64,000 bases of DNA from Thiocystis violacea (GCF_016583575.1 NZ_NRRG01000004.1:1-64000), one strand, 5' to 3'; counted from the first letter of the stretch, positions 24,636-34,649 are shown. Made by a program: numbers and translations. The notes: generated by a model from the letters alone, not told the origin.

Positions 24636-25541
24636 ATGCGAACCGAACAGAAAAAAACCGTCTCATTGGTACTTGGCAGCGGCGGTGCCCGAGGGCTCGC
24701 CCATATCGGGATCATCGAATGGCTGACCGGGCATGGTTACGAGATCGCCTCGATCAGCGGCGCCTCGATGGGCTCGCTGGTCGGCGGCATCCACGCGGCG
24801 GGCGAGTTGGATGCCTACAAGCACTGGGTCTGCGCGCTGCGTCGCGGGGATGTGCTGCGTTTCCTGGATTTCGCCTTCAGCGGTGACGGACTGCTGAAGG
24901 GGGATCGGATCATGGATACCCTGCGCGAGATGGTCGGGGACCGGGCGATCGAGACGCTGCCGATCAGCTACACGGCGGTCGCGACCGACATCGATCGCCA
25001 GCGCGAGGTCTGGATCACGCAAGGGCCGCTGTTCGATGCCGTGCGTGCCTCGATCGCGGTGCCGGGCGTGTTCACACCCTATGAGTATCTGGGGATGACC
25101 CTGGTCGATGGCGGACTGCTCAATCCGGTGCCCATCGCGCCGACCTTCCGCGATTTCACGGATCTCACCATCGCGGTGAATCTCAATGCCCAGGATCCGC
25201 GCCCACTCAGGCCCGAGCCGCCGGCGCCGGAAATCGATCAGGATTCCGCCGGCGACCGTGGCTATCAGGCCAGGATTCGTCAATTTCTGGACGCGATAGG
25301 TGACAACTTTACAAGTGCCGGGTCGCAGCGACTGGGGGTGTTCGAACTGACGTTGCGTTCGTTCGAGACCATGCAGAACGCGATCGCGGCGACCAAATTG
25401 GCGGCCTATCGCCCGGATGTGCTGATCGACGTCCCGCGCGATGCCTGCGCCGCCCATGAATTCAACCGGGCGCGCGAGATCATCGAGCTGGGGTATCGGC
25501 TGGCGGAGTCGGCCATGGGTTCGGATCCTTCGCGGACTTGA
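24636..25541 (+). CDS. Patatin-like phospholipase (RssA/YlbK type)
   Basis: 301 residues from ATG 24636, chosen because the patatin fold begins here; upstream in-frame codons do not look coding. The oxyanion loop GSGGARG is at 14-20, the nucleophile Ser44 in GASMG and the dyad Asp158 in VDGG. Bacterial cytoplasmic patatins of this length (RssA-like) hydrolyse acyl esters, probably of phospholipids. No signal peptide or C-terminal membrane domain is present. The following gene is on the opposite strand. Confidence 0.88.
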   Translation: MRTEQKKTVSLVLGSGGARGLAHIGIIEWLTGHGYEIASISGASMGSLVGGIHAAGELDAYKHWVCALRRGDVLRFLDFAFSGDGLLKGDRIMDTLREMVGDRAIETLPISYTAVATDIDRQREVWITQGPLFDAVRASIAVPGVFTPYEYLGMTLVDGGLLNPVPIAPTFRDFTDLTIAVNLNAQDPRPLRPEPPAPEIDQDSAGDRGYQARIRQFLDAIGDNFTSAGSQRLGVFELTLRSFETMQNAIAATKLAAYRPDVLIDVPRDACAAHEFNRAREIIELGYRLAESAMGSDPSRT

Positions 25542-25553
25542 TCCCTTCGCCCC

Positions 25554-25943
25554 TCAATGGGCCGATGCCCGAATGGCTTCCTCGCGGGTGTAGAAAAGAC
25601 CGTCCCGAACGAAGCCGGAGACGACCTCGGCGCTGACCTCCGTGACGTGCCCATCGGCGTCGCGCCCATTGATCCAGGACTCCGGGAGACCGTCGAGCAC
25701 ATGAACAGGCGCGAGACTTCCGTCACCGAAGCGTGACAATGTCCACTCGCCGCTGTGGCGATTCAAATAGCCGGGACGGAACCCGAGCGATCCATTGTTC
25801 TGACTGACACCGTGCGTTTTGGCATAGAGCGCGTTTTCTTCACGCAACGTCATTTCCGTCAGGACGCCGCGCCGACGGCGCGCACGCTCGATTTCCTGGC
25901 TCTCCTGATTGAGGATCTGGGTCTGGACTTGTTCGCTGAACAT
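25554..25943 (-). CDS. Conserved-looking protein of unknown function
   Basis: 129 residues, with an N-terminal charged helix (QILNQESQEIERARRRRGVL) and a globular remainder (FRPGYLNRHSGEWTLSRFGDGSLAPVHVLDGLPESW…REEAIRAS). No signal peptide, membrane segment or known motif. It is convergent with the patatin gene and downstream of the Lrp-type regulator on the same strand. Confidence 0.55.
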   Translation of the reverse strand: MFSEQVQTQILNQESQEIERARRRRGVLTEMTLREENALYAKTHGVSQNNGSLGFRPGYLNRHSGEWTLSRFGDGSLAPVHVLDGLPESWINGRDADGHVTEVSAEVVSGFVRDGLFYTREEAIRASAH

Positions 25944-26057
25944 GATCTTCGCTCCCTAGCTCGGTTGGCGAATGCTGTCTTTGACCAACTCGCAGCATCA
26001 CTCGTGCCATCCTTGTGGTGTCTGGCCCTGGCTCGCTCATGCTCCAATCGGCCTTGC

Positions 26058-26522
26058 CTAGGTTATCGGCAGGCTGTTGCGTTCCAGTACCCGGCGCAGG
26101 ACGAAACTGGAGTGGACCCCGGCGACGCCTTCCAAGCGTGTGATCCTGTTCAATAAAAAATCCTGGTAGTCCTCCATGTCTCGCGCCACGACCTTGAGCT
26201 GATAATCGGCGTCCCGGCCCGTGATCAGCAGGCATTCCAGGACTTCCGGCATGTCCTTGACGGCGGCGTCGAAACGCTCGAAGCGTTCGGGCGTGTGACG
26301 GTCCATGGAGATGCTCAGGATCACCATGAGATTCAGGCCCAACTGCCTGGCGTCGAGCGTGGCGCGATAACCCCGGATGAAGCCGGCTTCCTCCAGGGCG
26401 CGCACGCGGCGCAGACAGGGCGAGGGCGAGAGTCCGATACGTTCGGCCAACTCCTGATTGCTGACGCGGCCGTCTTGCTGCAATTCCGCCAGGATACGTT
26501 TGTCGTAGCGATCGATCTTCAT
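26058..26522 (-). CDS. Lrp/AsnC-family transcriptional regulator
   Basis: 154 residues, normal for the family. The N-terminal winged helix-turn-helix is at about 5-60 (YDKRILAELQQDGRVSNQELAERIGLSPSPCLRRVRALEEAGFI), and the RAM ligand-binding/oligomerisation domain is at about 65-145 (LLITGRDADYQLKVVARDMEDYQDF). Such proteins sense amino acids. The gene diverges from leuA across a 353-bp region, so control of leucine synthesis is a fair inference. Close to true Lrp, but the ligand is not provable. Confidence 0.88.
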   Translation of the reverse strand: MKIDRYDKRILAELQQDGRVSNQELAERIGLSPSPCLRRVRALEEAGFIRGYRATLDARQLGLNLMVILSISMDRHTPERFERFDAAVKDMPEVLECLLITGRDADYQLKVVARDMEDYQDFLLNRITRLEGVAGVHSSFVLRRVLERNSLPIT

Positions 26523-26875
26523 CCTCGTCTCCGGTTTTAGAAGGTTTTTCGGTCACGCAAGGATAGGCCGACACCAACCGAAATGCCTGGTGTAAGGCTC
26601 AATGAAAGGCGGCGTAATTGGTGGAATGTTGCGCGAATGCCGTCACCAGAGTAGATCTTCGCAATCCTCTGCCGGGGCGTTTTGGATACTCTGATCACCG
26701 TTGGCTTACCGGCCGACCCGCGCAGGCAACCGCCCACAAGGCGCGCGCCGTCCGACTCAGGTTCCCATCCGGACCAGAGTGGCCCGATCGGCGATCCCGA
26801 ACCAGGCCAAAAAGACCATTTCAGTTTCTAGCCCTCGGCGATGACGATAATTTGACGATCCAAGGAGTACCCATC
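26523..26875. other. Divergent promoter region between the Lrp-type gene and leuA
   Basis: No gene seen. No leucine-rich leader peptide was found, so attenuation is not supported. A ribosome binding site CAAGGAG precedes the leuA ATG. Lrp-type binding sites would be expected here, but I could not mark one reliably. Confidence 0.45.
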
Positions 26876-28543
26876 ATGAGCCGCTTCGATCACCGTCGAT
26901 ACCACCCTGGCCCGGTGGTGGATCTGCCCAACCGCCAATGGCCCGGCCGGACCGTCCAGAAGGCCCCCGTCTGGGCCAGCGTGGATTTGCGCGATGGCAA
27001 TCAGGCCCTGCATGAGCCCATGAGCCCGGAGCGCAAACAGCGTCTCTGGGGGCTGTTGGTCGAACTGGGATTCAAGGAGATCGAAATCGGTTTTCCGGCC
27101 GCCAGTCAGCCGGATTTCGACTTCGCGCGCTGGCTCATCGAGGAGGATCGGATCCCGTCGGACGTCACCGTCCAGGTTCTGGTGCAGGCGCGCGAGGATC
27201 TCATCCGGCGGACCTTCGAGGCCCTGCACGGCGTGCCTCGGGCGATCATCCATGTCTACAACTCCACCTCGCCGGTGCAGCGCGAGTGGGTGTTCGGACA
27301 GGATCGCGAGGGCGTTAAGGCGATCGCCCGCCAGGGGGCGGCCTGGGTTCAGGCGGTTTCGCGCGACTATCCCGAGACTCACTGGACCTTCCAATACTCG
27401 CCGGAGAGCTACACCGCGACCGAGCCCGACTACGCGATCGAGGTCTGCGAGGCGGTGCTGGAGGTCTGGCAACCGACGCCGGAGCATCCCTGCATCATCA
27501 ATCTGCCGGCCACGGTCGAGGTGTCGAGCCCGAACGTCTTCGCCGACCAGGTGGAGTATTTCGCGACCCACATCGGTCGGCGCGAGGCCATCGTTCTGTC
27601 GGTGCACACCCATAACGATCGGGGCGGGGCCGTGGCGGCGGCCGAACTGGCGCTCCTGGCGGGGGCGGATCGGGTCGAGGGAACCCTGCTCGGCAACGGC
27701 GAGCGAACCGGCAACGCGGATATCCTGACCCTGGCGATGAATCTCTACAGCCAGGGGATCGATCCGGGTCTGGACCTGAGCCGGCCGGACGAGATCCTTC
27801 AGGTCTGCACCGAGTGCACCGGCCTGCCGGTTCATCCCCGGCATCCCTGGGTTGGCGAACTGGTCTATACCGCTTTCTCGGGCAGCCATCAGGACGCGAT
27901 CCGCAAATGTCTGTCCCGTCAGGATTCGTGCGAGCCCTGGCGGGTGGCCTATCTGCCGATCGATCCGGGCGATCTGGGCCGGAGCTACGAGGCCGTGATC
28001 CGGGTCAACAGCCAGTCCGGCAAGGGTGGCGTCGCCTTCGTGCTGGAGCGCGAGTTCGGCCTGGTGCTGCCGCGCTGGCTTCAGGTGGAACTGGCCGGAC
28101 TGGTCCAGCGCGAGAGCGAGGCGCGTGGCGGGGTTTTGGACGCCGGGAGCCTGCGGGCCATTTTCGAGCGTCATTTCGTCTTCGATCAGGCGCCGCATCG
28201 GCTGCTCGGCTACCGTTTGGACCGCAATGGTCACGATGTCATCGAGGCGCGGATCGGTACGCCGGACGGGGAACGGGTGCTGCGCGGTGAAGGGCAGGGC
28301 GCCATCGCGGCCTTCATCGACGCCTGGACGCGCTGGAGCGGGCGCCGCGTGAGCGTGCTGGATTATCGGGAGCATGCGATCGGCGAGGGCACGGACGCCG
28401 AGGCGGCGGCCTATGTGCGACTGGATATCGATGGGGCGCGGGTGGCCGGTGCGGCGATCGATCGGGATACGGTCGCGGCGTCACTGCGGGCGCTACTGTC
28501 CGCCGTGAACCGCGGCCAGTCGAGCCAGGCGGAGGCCGCTTGA
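26876..28543 (+). CDS. leuA: 2-isopropylmalate synthase, long (class 2) form
   Basis: 555 residues from ATG 26876, preceded by AAGGAG. The DRE-TIM barrel shows LRDGNQAL (49-56), the metal HTHNDRGG and the GNGERTGN segment (about 275-290 region), and the C-terminal LeuA allosteric domain follows (about 430-545, VARVR-type [24 protein letters not shown]). It condenses acetyl-CoA and 2-oxoisovalerate, the first step of leucine synthesis, with leucine feedback at the C-domain. The start and the [13 protein letters not shown]-terminus match the class 2 forms known from actinobacteria and some proteobacteria. Confidence 0.93.
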   Translation: MSRFDHRRYHPGPVVDLPNRQWPGRTVQKAPVWASVDLRDGNQALHEPMSPERKQRLWGLLVELGFKEIEIGFPAASQPDFDFARWLIEEDRIPSDVTVQVLVQAREDLIRRTFEALHGVPRAIIHVYNSTSPVQREWVFGQDREGVKAIARQGAAWVQAVSRDYPETHWTFQYSPESYTATEPDYAIEVCEAVLEVWQPTPEHPCIINLPATVEVSSPNVFADQVEYFATHIGRREAIVLSVHTHNDRGGAVAAAELALLAGADRVEGTLLGNGERTGNADILTLAMNLYSQGIDPGLDLSRPDEILQVCTECTGLPVHPRHPWVGELVYTAFSGSHQDAIRKCLSRQDSCEPWRVAYLPIDPGDLGRSYEAVIRVNSQSGKGGVAFVLEREFGLVLPRWLQVELAGLVQRESEARGGVLDAGSLRAIFERHFVFDQAPHRLLGYRLDRNGHDVIEARIGTPDGERVLRGEGQGAIAAFIDAWTRWSGRRVSVLDYREHAIGEGTDAEAAAYVRLDIDGARVAGAAIDRDTVAASLRALLSAVNRGQSSQAEAA

Positions 28544-28621
28544 CCGATTCCACGGTCTTTGATCCTGATTTATCGGATACTGAAGGAATTCATTTCCTTT
28601 TCCAGGATACTGTTAATTCAG

Positions 28622-29863
28622 ATGATCAAGAAGATCAATAGTGAAGATATCCGGTTGGGCATGTACGTCCACGATTTGAACTGCGGCTGGATGGATCATG
28701 GATTCCTGCGCCGCCAGTTTCTCGTGAAATCCCAGTCGGGTATCGATCAGATTCGCCGCGCGGGCATTCGCGAACTCTATATCGACACGGAGAAGGGGAC
28801 GGATTTTTCATCGGCTCCGAGCGAGGCGGAGGTCATTTCCGACCTGGAGGCGGGGATGATTCGGGCGACCGAACAGGACTCGGGCCACACCGGTCCGACC
28901 ACCCTGGCCGATGAACGGATCCAGGCGAAACGTATCCACAACGAGGCCCTGCGAGTCGTCAGCGGTCTCATGGAAGACGCTCGGCTGGGCCAGCAGATCG
29001 ACCTGGAGCGCGCGCAACCCGTCATCGGCGAGATGGTCGGTTCCATTTTCCGCAATCCGAACGCGCTCATGGGCCTGGCCCGCATCCGCCACATGGACCG
29101 CTATACCTTCGAGCATTCGGTCAATGTGTCCGTGCTCATGGTGTCCTTCGCACGGAGCCTGGAACTGGAACAACCCCTGATCGAGGAGATCGGGATCGGC
29201 GCCCTGCTGCATGACATCGGTAAGATCAAGGTGCCCCAGGAGATTCTGAATAAGCCGGGGAGACTCTCCGAGGACGAGTTTGCCATCATGCGCGGGCATG
29301 TCGTCCATAGCCGCGACACCCTGGCGGCCGTGCCGGGTATCCCCGCAGCGGCGCTCGCGGTCGCCGCCGAGCATCACGAGCGGTTCGACGGCAGCGGTTA
29401 TCCGGACGGCAAGGGCGGCGACGGGATCTCGCTGTACGGAAAGATGGCGGCCATCGTCGATGTCTATGACGCCATCACATCGGATCGTGTCTACCACAAA
29501 GGCATGGAACCCCATCAGGCGCTGCGCAAGCTGCTCGAATGGAGCCGCCATCACTTCGATCCGCGACTGGTGCAGCAATTCATCCGTTGCGTCGGCATCT
29601 ACCCGGTGGGAGCCCTGGTCATGCTTCAGAGCGGGCGGTTGGGAGTGGTGATGGAAAACGGCCGCGAGGGGCTGAAACAGCCCCTGGTGCGGGTGGTCAT
29701 GGATTCCAGGCAACGCCGCTATCTGGCCGTGGAGGACGTGGATCTCTCGCGGCTGCCGAAAGGATCCAATGAAGAGATCAAGGGCGCCGAGTCGCCGGAT
29801 CGCTGGGGGATCGACTGCGAGGAAATTCTCCAGCTTCCCTGCCGGAGCCGCGTCCCTGCCTAG
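28622..29863 (+). CDS. HD-GYP c-di-GMP phosphodiesterase with DUF3391 domain (paralog 1)
   Basis: 413 residues from ATG 28622. An N-terminal DUF3391-type domain is at about 1-110 (RLGMYVHDLNCGWMDHGFLRR), with the HD-GYP domain at about 155-330: H165, HD at 197-198 (LLHDIGK), HH at 251-252 and the signature GSGYP at 257-261. The DUF3391 domain is intracellular, so this is a cytoplasmic enzyme. It lowers c-di-GMP, which would favour motility. The gene is about 750 bp from a close paralog (30589-31815) on the opposite strand, with a STAS gene between. Confidence 0.92.
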   Translation: MIKKINSEDIRLGMYVHDLNCGWMDHGFLRRQFLVKSQSGIDQIRRAGIRELYIDTEKGTDFSSAPSEAEVISDLEAGMIRATEQDSGHTGPTTLADERIQAKRIHNEALRVVSGLMEDARLGQQIDLERAQPVIGEMVGSIFRNPNALMGLARIRHMDRYTFEHSVNVSVLMVSFARSLELEQPLIEEIGIGALLHDIGKIKVPQEILNKPGRLSEDEFAIMRGHVVHSRDTLAAVPGIPAAALAVAAEHHERFDGSGYPDGKGGDGISLYGKMAAIVDVYDAITSDRVYHKGMEPHQALRKLLEWSRHHFDPRLVQQFIRCVGIYPVGALVMLQSGRLGVVMENGREGLKQPLVRVVMDSRQRRYLAVEDVDLSRLPKGSNEEIKGAESPDRWGIDCEEILQLPCRSRVPA

Positions 29864-29887
29864 GCTCGGAGTCGTTCGGTCAGGCTG

Positions 29888-30241
29888 TCAGGCCAGGCTT
29901 CGGTAGCCGCTGGCGCGGGCGGCGTAAGCCGAGTCCTGCGGCACCACGCTCAGCACATTGCTCATGATGCGCGGGATGCGCTGGAGGATCTCGGGGTGAT
30001 CGCTCAGCACCACGACCCTGGCGCCAATGTGCTTGAGCCGCTCGTTGAGCAGCCATAGAAGCGCAAGCCCGGAGTCGAAGACCCGATCCAGTCGCGTCAG
30101 ATCCATGATGCAGGTCTGTAGATTGGCGGGGATCGCGGCGAACACCAGACACACATCCTCGGTGATCGTCAGATCCAGATTGCCGTTGAACGAGAGGTCA
30201 AGCCTGTCCTCGCTCGGTATGAACGATGAAATCATCGGCAT
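29888..30241 (-). CDS. STAS-domain protein (anti-sigma antagonist-like)
   Basis: 117 residues. The pattern LDLSFNGNLDLTITEDVCLVFAAI, CIMDLTRLDRVFDSGLALLWLL and GARVVVLSDHPEILQRI is a STAS fold, and DSG at about 74-76 marks the phosphorylation loop Ser. Such proteins switch by phosphorylation and titrate a partner, often a kinase or anti-sigma factor. A strong Shine-Dalgarno (AGGAGG) precedes ATG 30241. It lies between two HD-GYP genes, so a signalling role with them is plausible. Confidence 0.75.
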   Translation of the reverse strand: MPMISSFIPSEDRLDLSFNGNLDLTITEDVCLVFAAIPANLQTCIMDLTRLDRVFDSGLALLWLLNERLKHIGARVVVLSDHPEILQRIPRIMSNVLSVVPQDSAYAARASGYRSLA

Positions 30242-30588
30242 GGAACTATCCTCCTGTCATGTGCCGCAAGCCGATCCGTCAAGTCCACGGCAACGGGGTA
30301 GGGTCTCTTATGAAGACTCGGTACGACCGGATGGTCGGCCGAGCTTTGTCACGGACCTTGCGATTGGTTATTGACCAGCAGTCCGTCGGGTCATCCCGCG
30401 TATGGCGGGCTTTTGTTTCGGGAGGGTCTCTGCCTACAAGTTTACAATTCTAGTGGTATTCATACGGGAGAATAGTCCGTACGACTACTCACTCACGGTG
30501 TGGTTTTACACAGTCGCCGTGATTTCGAGAAGAACGCGGGCATCGCTGAATGGCCCCATTGATCCGGATAATCGCGATTCGTCGTCCG
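30242..30588. other. Intergenic region without recognised gene
   Basis: About 350 bases between the STAS start and the stop of HD-GYP paralog 2. Short frames are unconvincing. The minus strand must carry the STAS promoter; no clear sigma-28 or sigma-54 motif was found. Confidence 0.4.
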
Positions 30589-31815
30589 TCACACCGGGAG
30601 CTGCAAGACCTCATGTGGCTTGATCCCCCAGCGCTGGGGCGATTCGACGCCGGTGATCCGTTCCTCGGAGCCCTTGCCCAGGCGTGACAGATCGACGTCC
30701 TCCACGGCCAGATAGCGACGCTGCCGGGCATCCATGATCACCCGCACCACGGGGTGGAACAGCCCCTCGCGACCCGATTCGATGACCACGCCGAGCCGGC
30801 CGCTGCGCAATCGCACCAGGGTTCCGACGGGATAGATGCCGACGCAGCGGATGAATTGCTGCACCAACTGTTGGTCGAAGTGATGGCGGCTCCATTCGAG
30901 CAGCTTGCGCAGCGCCTCGTGCGGCTCCAGTCCCTTATGGTAGACGCGATCCGTGGTAATGGCGTCATAGACGTCGATGATCGCCGCCATCCGCCCGTAA
31001 CGGGTGGTCTCGTCGGCCTTCTTACTCTTTGGATAGCCGCTGCCATCGGCGCGCTCATGGTGCTCCGCGATCACCGCCAGCGCGATTTTGGGGACGTTCG
31101 GGATTCGCGACACCAGGCGGTAGGTGTGCGCCACATGCTCGCGCATCAGGGCGAATTCCTCTTCGCTGAGCGAGCCCGGCTTGTTGAGGATGGCGGCGGG
31201 CAGGAGGCTCTTACCGAGATCGTGCAACAGTCCGCCGACGCCGATCGCCTGGATCGCGGGGCGGTCCAGACCCAGTGATTTGGCGAAGGCAATCAACAGG
31301 ATGGACACATTGACCGAGTGCTCCAGGGTATAACGCCCGACACGGCGGATGCGCGACAACCCCAGCAGGGCATCCTGATTGCGCAGGATCGATCCCACCA
31401 TCTCGTCGACGAGCGGACCCAGAGGCTCAAGGTCCGGCACTCGGCCGAGCCGTCCGTCCTCCATCAGATTGTTCATCAGGCCGATGGCCTCGTTCTGGAT
31501 CCGTTTCGCCTGGATGCGCTCCTCGGCCAGCGAGACCTGATGGGCCGCGAGCGGCCCTTCCTTCCCGGCGACCAGGGCGAGATCCTGCTCCAGCGCCTCC
31601 TCGACCTCGGACTCGGTCGGGGCCTGGATGACGTCCAGGCCCTTGTCCGTATCGATATACAGCTCTTGAATTCCGAGGCCGCGGATTTTATCGAGATTCG
31701 CCTCCGCCTTGATCAGGAAGCGGTTGCGCAGAAAGCCGTGCTCCATCCATCCGCAATTCAGATCGTGGACGTACATGCCCAATTGAAGCTGGTCGACGGC
31801 GATCTTCTTGATCAT
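30589..31815 (-). CDS. HD-GYP c-di-GMP phosphodiesterase with DUF3391 domain (paralog 2)
   Basis: 408 residues from ATG 31815; longer in-frame starts lie in a non-coding-like extension. It has the same architecture as paralog 1: DUF3391-like N-terminus (LQLGMYVHDLNCGWMEHGFLRN), HD-GYP with LLHDLGK and HHERADGSGYP, and a C-terminal region shared almost residue by residue (RRYLAVEDVDLSRL). A recent duplication is evident. The catalytic residues are kept in both, so both should be active; they may differ in input or timing. Confidence 0.9.
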   Translation of the reverse strand: MIKKIAVDQLQLGMYVHDLNCGWMEHGFLRNRFLIKAEANLDKIRGLGIQELYIDTDKGLDVIQAPTESEVEEALEQDLALVAGKEGPLAAHQVSLAEERIQAKRIQNEAIGLMNNLMEDGRLGRVPDLEPLGPLVDEMVGSILRNQDALLGLSRIRRVGRYTLEHSVNVSILLIAFAKSLGLDRPAIQAIGVGGLLHDLGKSLLPAAILNKPGSLSEEEFALMREHVAHTYRLVSRIPNVPKIALAVIAEHHERADGSGYPKSKKADETTRYGRMAAIIDVYDAITTDRVYHKGLEPHEALRKLLEWSRHHFDQQLVQQFIRCVGIYPVGTLVRLRSGRLGVVIESGREGLFHPVVRVIMDARQRRYLAVEDVDLSRLGKGSEERITGVESPQRWGIKPHEVLQLPV

Positions 31816-31870
31816 GCGGCGAATCCCAAAGGCGAGTGAAGGGCAGGCCCGTGAGCACGAGCCCTTTCGG

Positions 31871-33538
31871 TCAGCGTCCCCACTCCAGCATCTCGCTGGC
31901 ATGATCGCGGGTTCTGGGCGTGATCTCGGTTCCGCCAAGCATACGGGCGATCTCGTCGACACGGGCGCTTTCGCTCAGGGAATCGATCCGGGCGTGGGTC
32001 TGGCCATCGATCGCCTCCTTGCGTACCCGCAGTTGATGATGCGCCTGGGCCGCGACTTGGGGGAGATGGGTGACGCACAGTACCTGACGGGATTCCCCCA
32101 GGCGACGCAGCAGGCGTCCGACGATCTCGGCCACGCCGCCGCCGATGCCCACGTCCACCTCGTCGAAGACCAGTGTCGGCACGCTGCCGCACTCGGCCGT
32201 GGCGACCTGGATGGCCAGGCTGATTCGCGAGAGTTCGCCGCCGGACGCGACCTTGGCCAGCGGTTGCATGGGCTGGCCTGGATTGGCGCTGACCAGGAAC
32301 TCGATCCGCTCGAGTCCGCCGGCGCTGGCCCGTTCGGCGGGGAGCGTCTCGACCTGAACGCTGAACCGGCCACCCGACAGGCCGAGTTGCGGCATCGCCG
32401 TGGTGACGGTCGTGGAGAGACGCTCGGCCACGGCCGTTCGAGCGGCGGAAAGCACCCCGGCTTGCTCCATGAAATTCCGCCAGGCGTGCTCGCTTCGCAG
32501 GCGCAGATCGCCCAGGGTCACGTCGGCCTGTTCCAGGGACTCCAACTCACCCTGGCGCTCGTCCAGGAGACCGGGAAGTTGGAGCGGCTGGACACGGTGC
32601 TTGCGCGCCAGGTCGTGCACCTGGGCGAGACGGGTTTCGACCTCCAGGAGCGCCGCCGGATCCAGGTCGAGTCCATCCAGATAGTGACGCAACCCGGCGG
32701 CGGCCTCGCCGGCATGGATGGTGGCCGTCTCCAGCAGATCCCGGCTGTCGAGGAGCGCCGCGTCGAGGGCGGCCATCTCCTCGATCCCGCGGGTCGCGGC
32801 GCGCAGTTGATCCTCGATGGACGGGTCTCCCTCCGTCAGCCATTGCAGGGTGCGCCCGGCCGTCTCCCGCAGGTGGCCGAGATGGCTCAGCCGGCGTTGC
32901 TCCCGGTCCAGTCCCTCGATCTCGTCGGTCGTCAGTCCCAGCGCCGCGAGTTCATCGACCTGGAAGCGCAGCAGATCCAGGCGCTCGGCGCGCTCCCGGC
33001 TGGCCGATTCCAGCGCCTTGAGCCGCTGATCGAGGGCGCGAAACTCGCGAAAGGCCTCCGCGACCCCCTCGGCCAGCGGGAGATGACCGCCGTAGGCGTC
33101 GAGCAGGTCGCGCTGGGCCACGGCCCGCAGCAACGACTGGTGGGCGTGCTGACCATGGATGTCCACCAGGAGGTCGCCCAGGTCGCGCAACTGGGCGCTA
33201 GTGGCGGGTCGACCGTTGACGAAGGCGCGCGAGCGTCCCGCGCGGGCGATCAGCCGGCGGATGATGCAGGCGTCCTCGTCGTCCAATCCCTGTTCGATCA
33301 GCCAGCGACGGGCGGCGGGCGCCGTGTCGAGATCGATCTCGGCGAGGATTTCGGCGCGCTCGCAGCCCACGCGGATCATGCCGGCGTCGGCCTTGTCGCC
33401 CAGGACCAGGCCCAGGGCGTCGACGAGAATGGACTTGCCGGCGCCCGTCTCGCCGGTCAGCGCGGTCAGGCCGCGCTGACAATCCAGTTCGAGATGGCTG
33501 ACGATGGCCAGATCCCTGACCTGAAGGTGTGTCAGCAT
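31871..33538 (-). CDS. recN: DNA repair protein RecN
   Basis: 555 residues, standard length. The start ATG 33538 overlaps nadK by 7 bp; a longer open frame beyond it is not coding. An SMC-like ATPase: Walker A GETGAGKS at 29-36, signature and Walker B near the C-terminus (ASGGELSRISLAI, LVFDEVDVGIGG), joined by long coiled coils (QRLKALESASRERAERLDLLR). RecN acts early in double-strand break repair, cohering DNA ends. It usually lies beside nadK or grpE, as here. Confidence 0.95.
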   Translation of the reverse strand: MLTHLQVRDLAIVSHLELDCQRGLTALTGETGAGKSILVDALGLVLGDKADAGMIRVGCERAEILAEIDLDTAPAARRWLIEQGLDDEDACIIRRLIARAGRSRAFVNGRPATSAQLRDLGDLLVDIHGQHAHQSLLRAVAQRDLLDAYGGHLPLAEGVAEAFREFRALDQRLKALESASRERAERLDLLRFQVDELAALGLTTDEIEGLDREQRRLSHLGHLRETAGRTLQWLTEGDPSIEDQLRAATRGIEEMAALDAALLDSRDLLETATIHAGEAAAGLRHYLDGLDLDPAALLEVETRLAQVHDLARKHRVQPLQLPGLLDERQGELESLEQADVTLGDLRLRSEHAWRNFMEQAGVLSAARTAVAERLSTTVTTAMPQLGLSGGRFSVQVETLPAERASAGGLERIEFLVSANPGQPMQPLAKVASGGELSRISLAIQVATAECGSVPTLVFDEVDVGIGGGVAEIVGRLLRRLGESRQVLCVTHLPQVAAQAHHQLRVRKEAIDGQTHARIDSLSESARVDEIARMLGGTEITPRTRDHASEMLEWGR

Positions 33539-34431
33539 GGTTGCGCTCGCGTCGCGTTGTGGCCGCCCCAATGGAGCTTGGCGCGCAGGATCTGGTAATG
33601 ATCGTGGCCCTTGGGATGGATCAGGCGCACCGAGTCGGGGTGGCGGGTGATGCGAACCCTGGCGTCGGTCGGAAGCTGGAGATCGGTCTGTCCGTCGCAG
33701 GTGATCTGGACGTGTCCCTGATCGTGTCCGCGAACCCGCACCTCGATCAACCCCCGGCCCGGCACCACCAGTGGGCGGTTGCTGAGATCGTGAGGACAGA
33801 TGGGCACCAGGAGAATGGCGTCCAGCGCCGGATCGACCAGCGGACCGCCGCCGGAGAGGGCATAGGCGGTCGATCCGGTAGGAGTCGAGACGATCAGTCC
33901 ATCCGAGCGTTGGGCGTTGACGAAGACGCCATTGATATAGGTCTCGAACTCGATCAGACGCGCGGTGTTCCATTTGTGGATGACCACGTCGTTGAGCGCC
34001 GCGTGGACCTCGCCCGCCCCCTGGGCGCCGACCACCTGGGCGCCCAGCATCGAGCGCCTGTCGGAGTCGAATTCGCCCGCCAGAACCTGATCGATGGCGG
34101 ACTCGATATGACTTGGCGAGATATCCACCAGAAAACCCAGGCGTCCGAGATTGATACCCATCAAGGGAACGTCATGGGGCGCCATGGCGCGCGCGGCGTG
34201 CAGGAGCGTGCCATCGCCGCCGACCACGACGATCAGGTCGCAGCGGGCGCCGAGGGTTTCCATGGAAACCGCCTCGCCCACGGCGGCGTCGCGCAGGTGC
34301 GCGCTCTCCGCGTCGAGCAGGACTTCCAAGGCGCGGGCGCTCAGATGGGCACAGAGTCGTTGCAGGGTGCCTCGCACCTGCTCGGGATCACCTTGCTTGG
34401 CGATGATGCCGACGGTCGTGAATGGCGGCAT
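33532..34431 (-). CDS. nadK: NAD kinase
   Basis: 299 residues. The ATP/NAD-kinase signature VVVGGDGTLLHAARAM begins at 68, with GGDGT at 71-75; the TPTGSTAYALSGGGPL substrate loop is at about 175-190. It phosphorylates NAD to NADP in the cytoplasm. It diverges from hrcA across about 220 bp that carry the CIRCE operator, and is followed by overlapping recN, a common gammaproteobacterial order. Confidence 0.95.
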   Translation of the reverse strand: MPPFTTVGIIAKQGDPEQVRGTLQRLCAHLSARALEVLLDAESAHLRDAAVGEAVSMETLGARCDLIVVVGGDGTLLHAARAMAPHDVPLMGINLGRLGFLVDISPSHIESAIDQVLAGEFDSDRRSMLGAQVVGAQGAGEVHAALNDVVIHKWNTARLIEFETYINGVFVNAQRSDGLIVSTPTGSTAYALSGGGPLVDPALDAILLVPICPHDLSNRPLVVPGRGLIEVRVRGHDQGHVQITCDGQTDLQLPTDARVRITRHPDSVRLIHPKGHDHYQILRAKLHWGGHNATRAQPC

Positions 34432-34540
34432 GGGTTTATCGATCCAAATTAGGCCGACGGCGTAAACGGTTAAACGTTAGCATGGGCCGCCAGACGCGCC
34501 AATAGCGGAGCCTTCGACGAGGCGCCGATTGGCGCGAACC

Positions 34541-34569
34541 TTGACACGCCAGGCCTGAATCCCTAAATT
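34541..34569 (+). promoter_or_regulatory. Sigma-70-type promoter of the hrcA operon
   Basis: TTGACA at 34541-34546, a 17-bp spacer and TAAATT at 34564-34569. The -35 is perfect and the -10 matches four of six. The predicted start falls at about 34576, inside the CIRCE element, so HrcA binding would block initiation. Confidence 0.75.
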
Positions 34570-34575
34570 CCAGTG

Positions 34576-34602
34576 TTAGCACTCTACTGGAGTGAGTGCT
34601 AA
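34576..34602 (+). promoter_or_regulatory. CIRCE operator (HrcA binding site)
   Basis: A perfect consensus copy: TTAGCACTC (34576-34584), nine-base spacer, GAGTGCTAA (34594-34602). HrcA binds it and represses; it is released on heat shock when GroE is titrated. It sits 48 bp upstream of the hrcA start, so the operon is autoregulated. Confidence 0.97.
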
Positions 34603-34649
34603 CATTGACCTCGCTGACGCTCAACACGCTCGGGTAGACGTAAATCACT

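Noticed and set aside
31808-33598. 596-residue plus-strand ORF antisense to recN
   Set aside because: recN motifs are clear on the minus strand; this frame is a composition effect.
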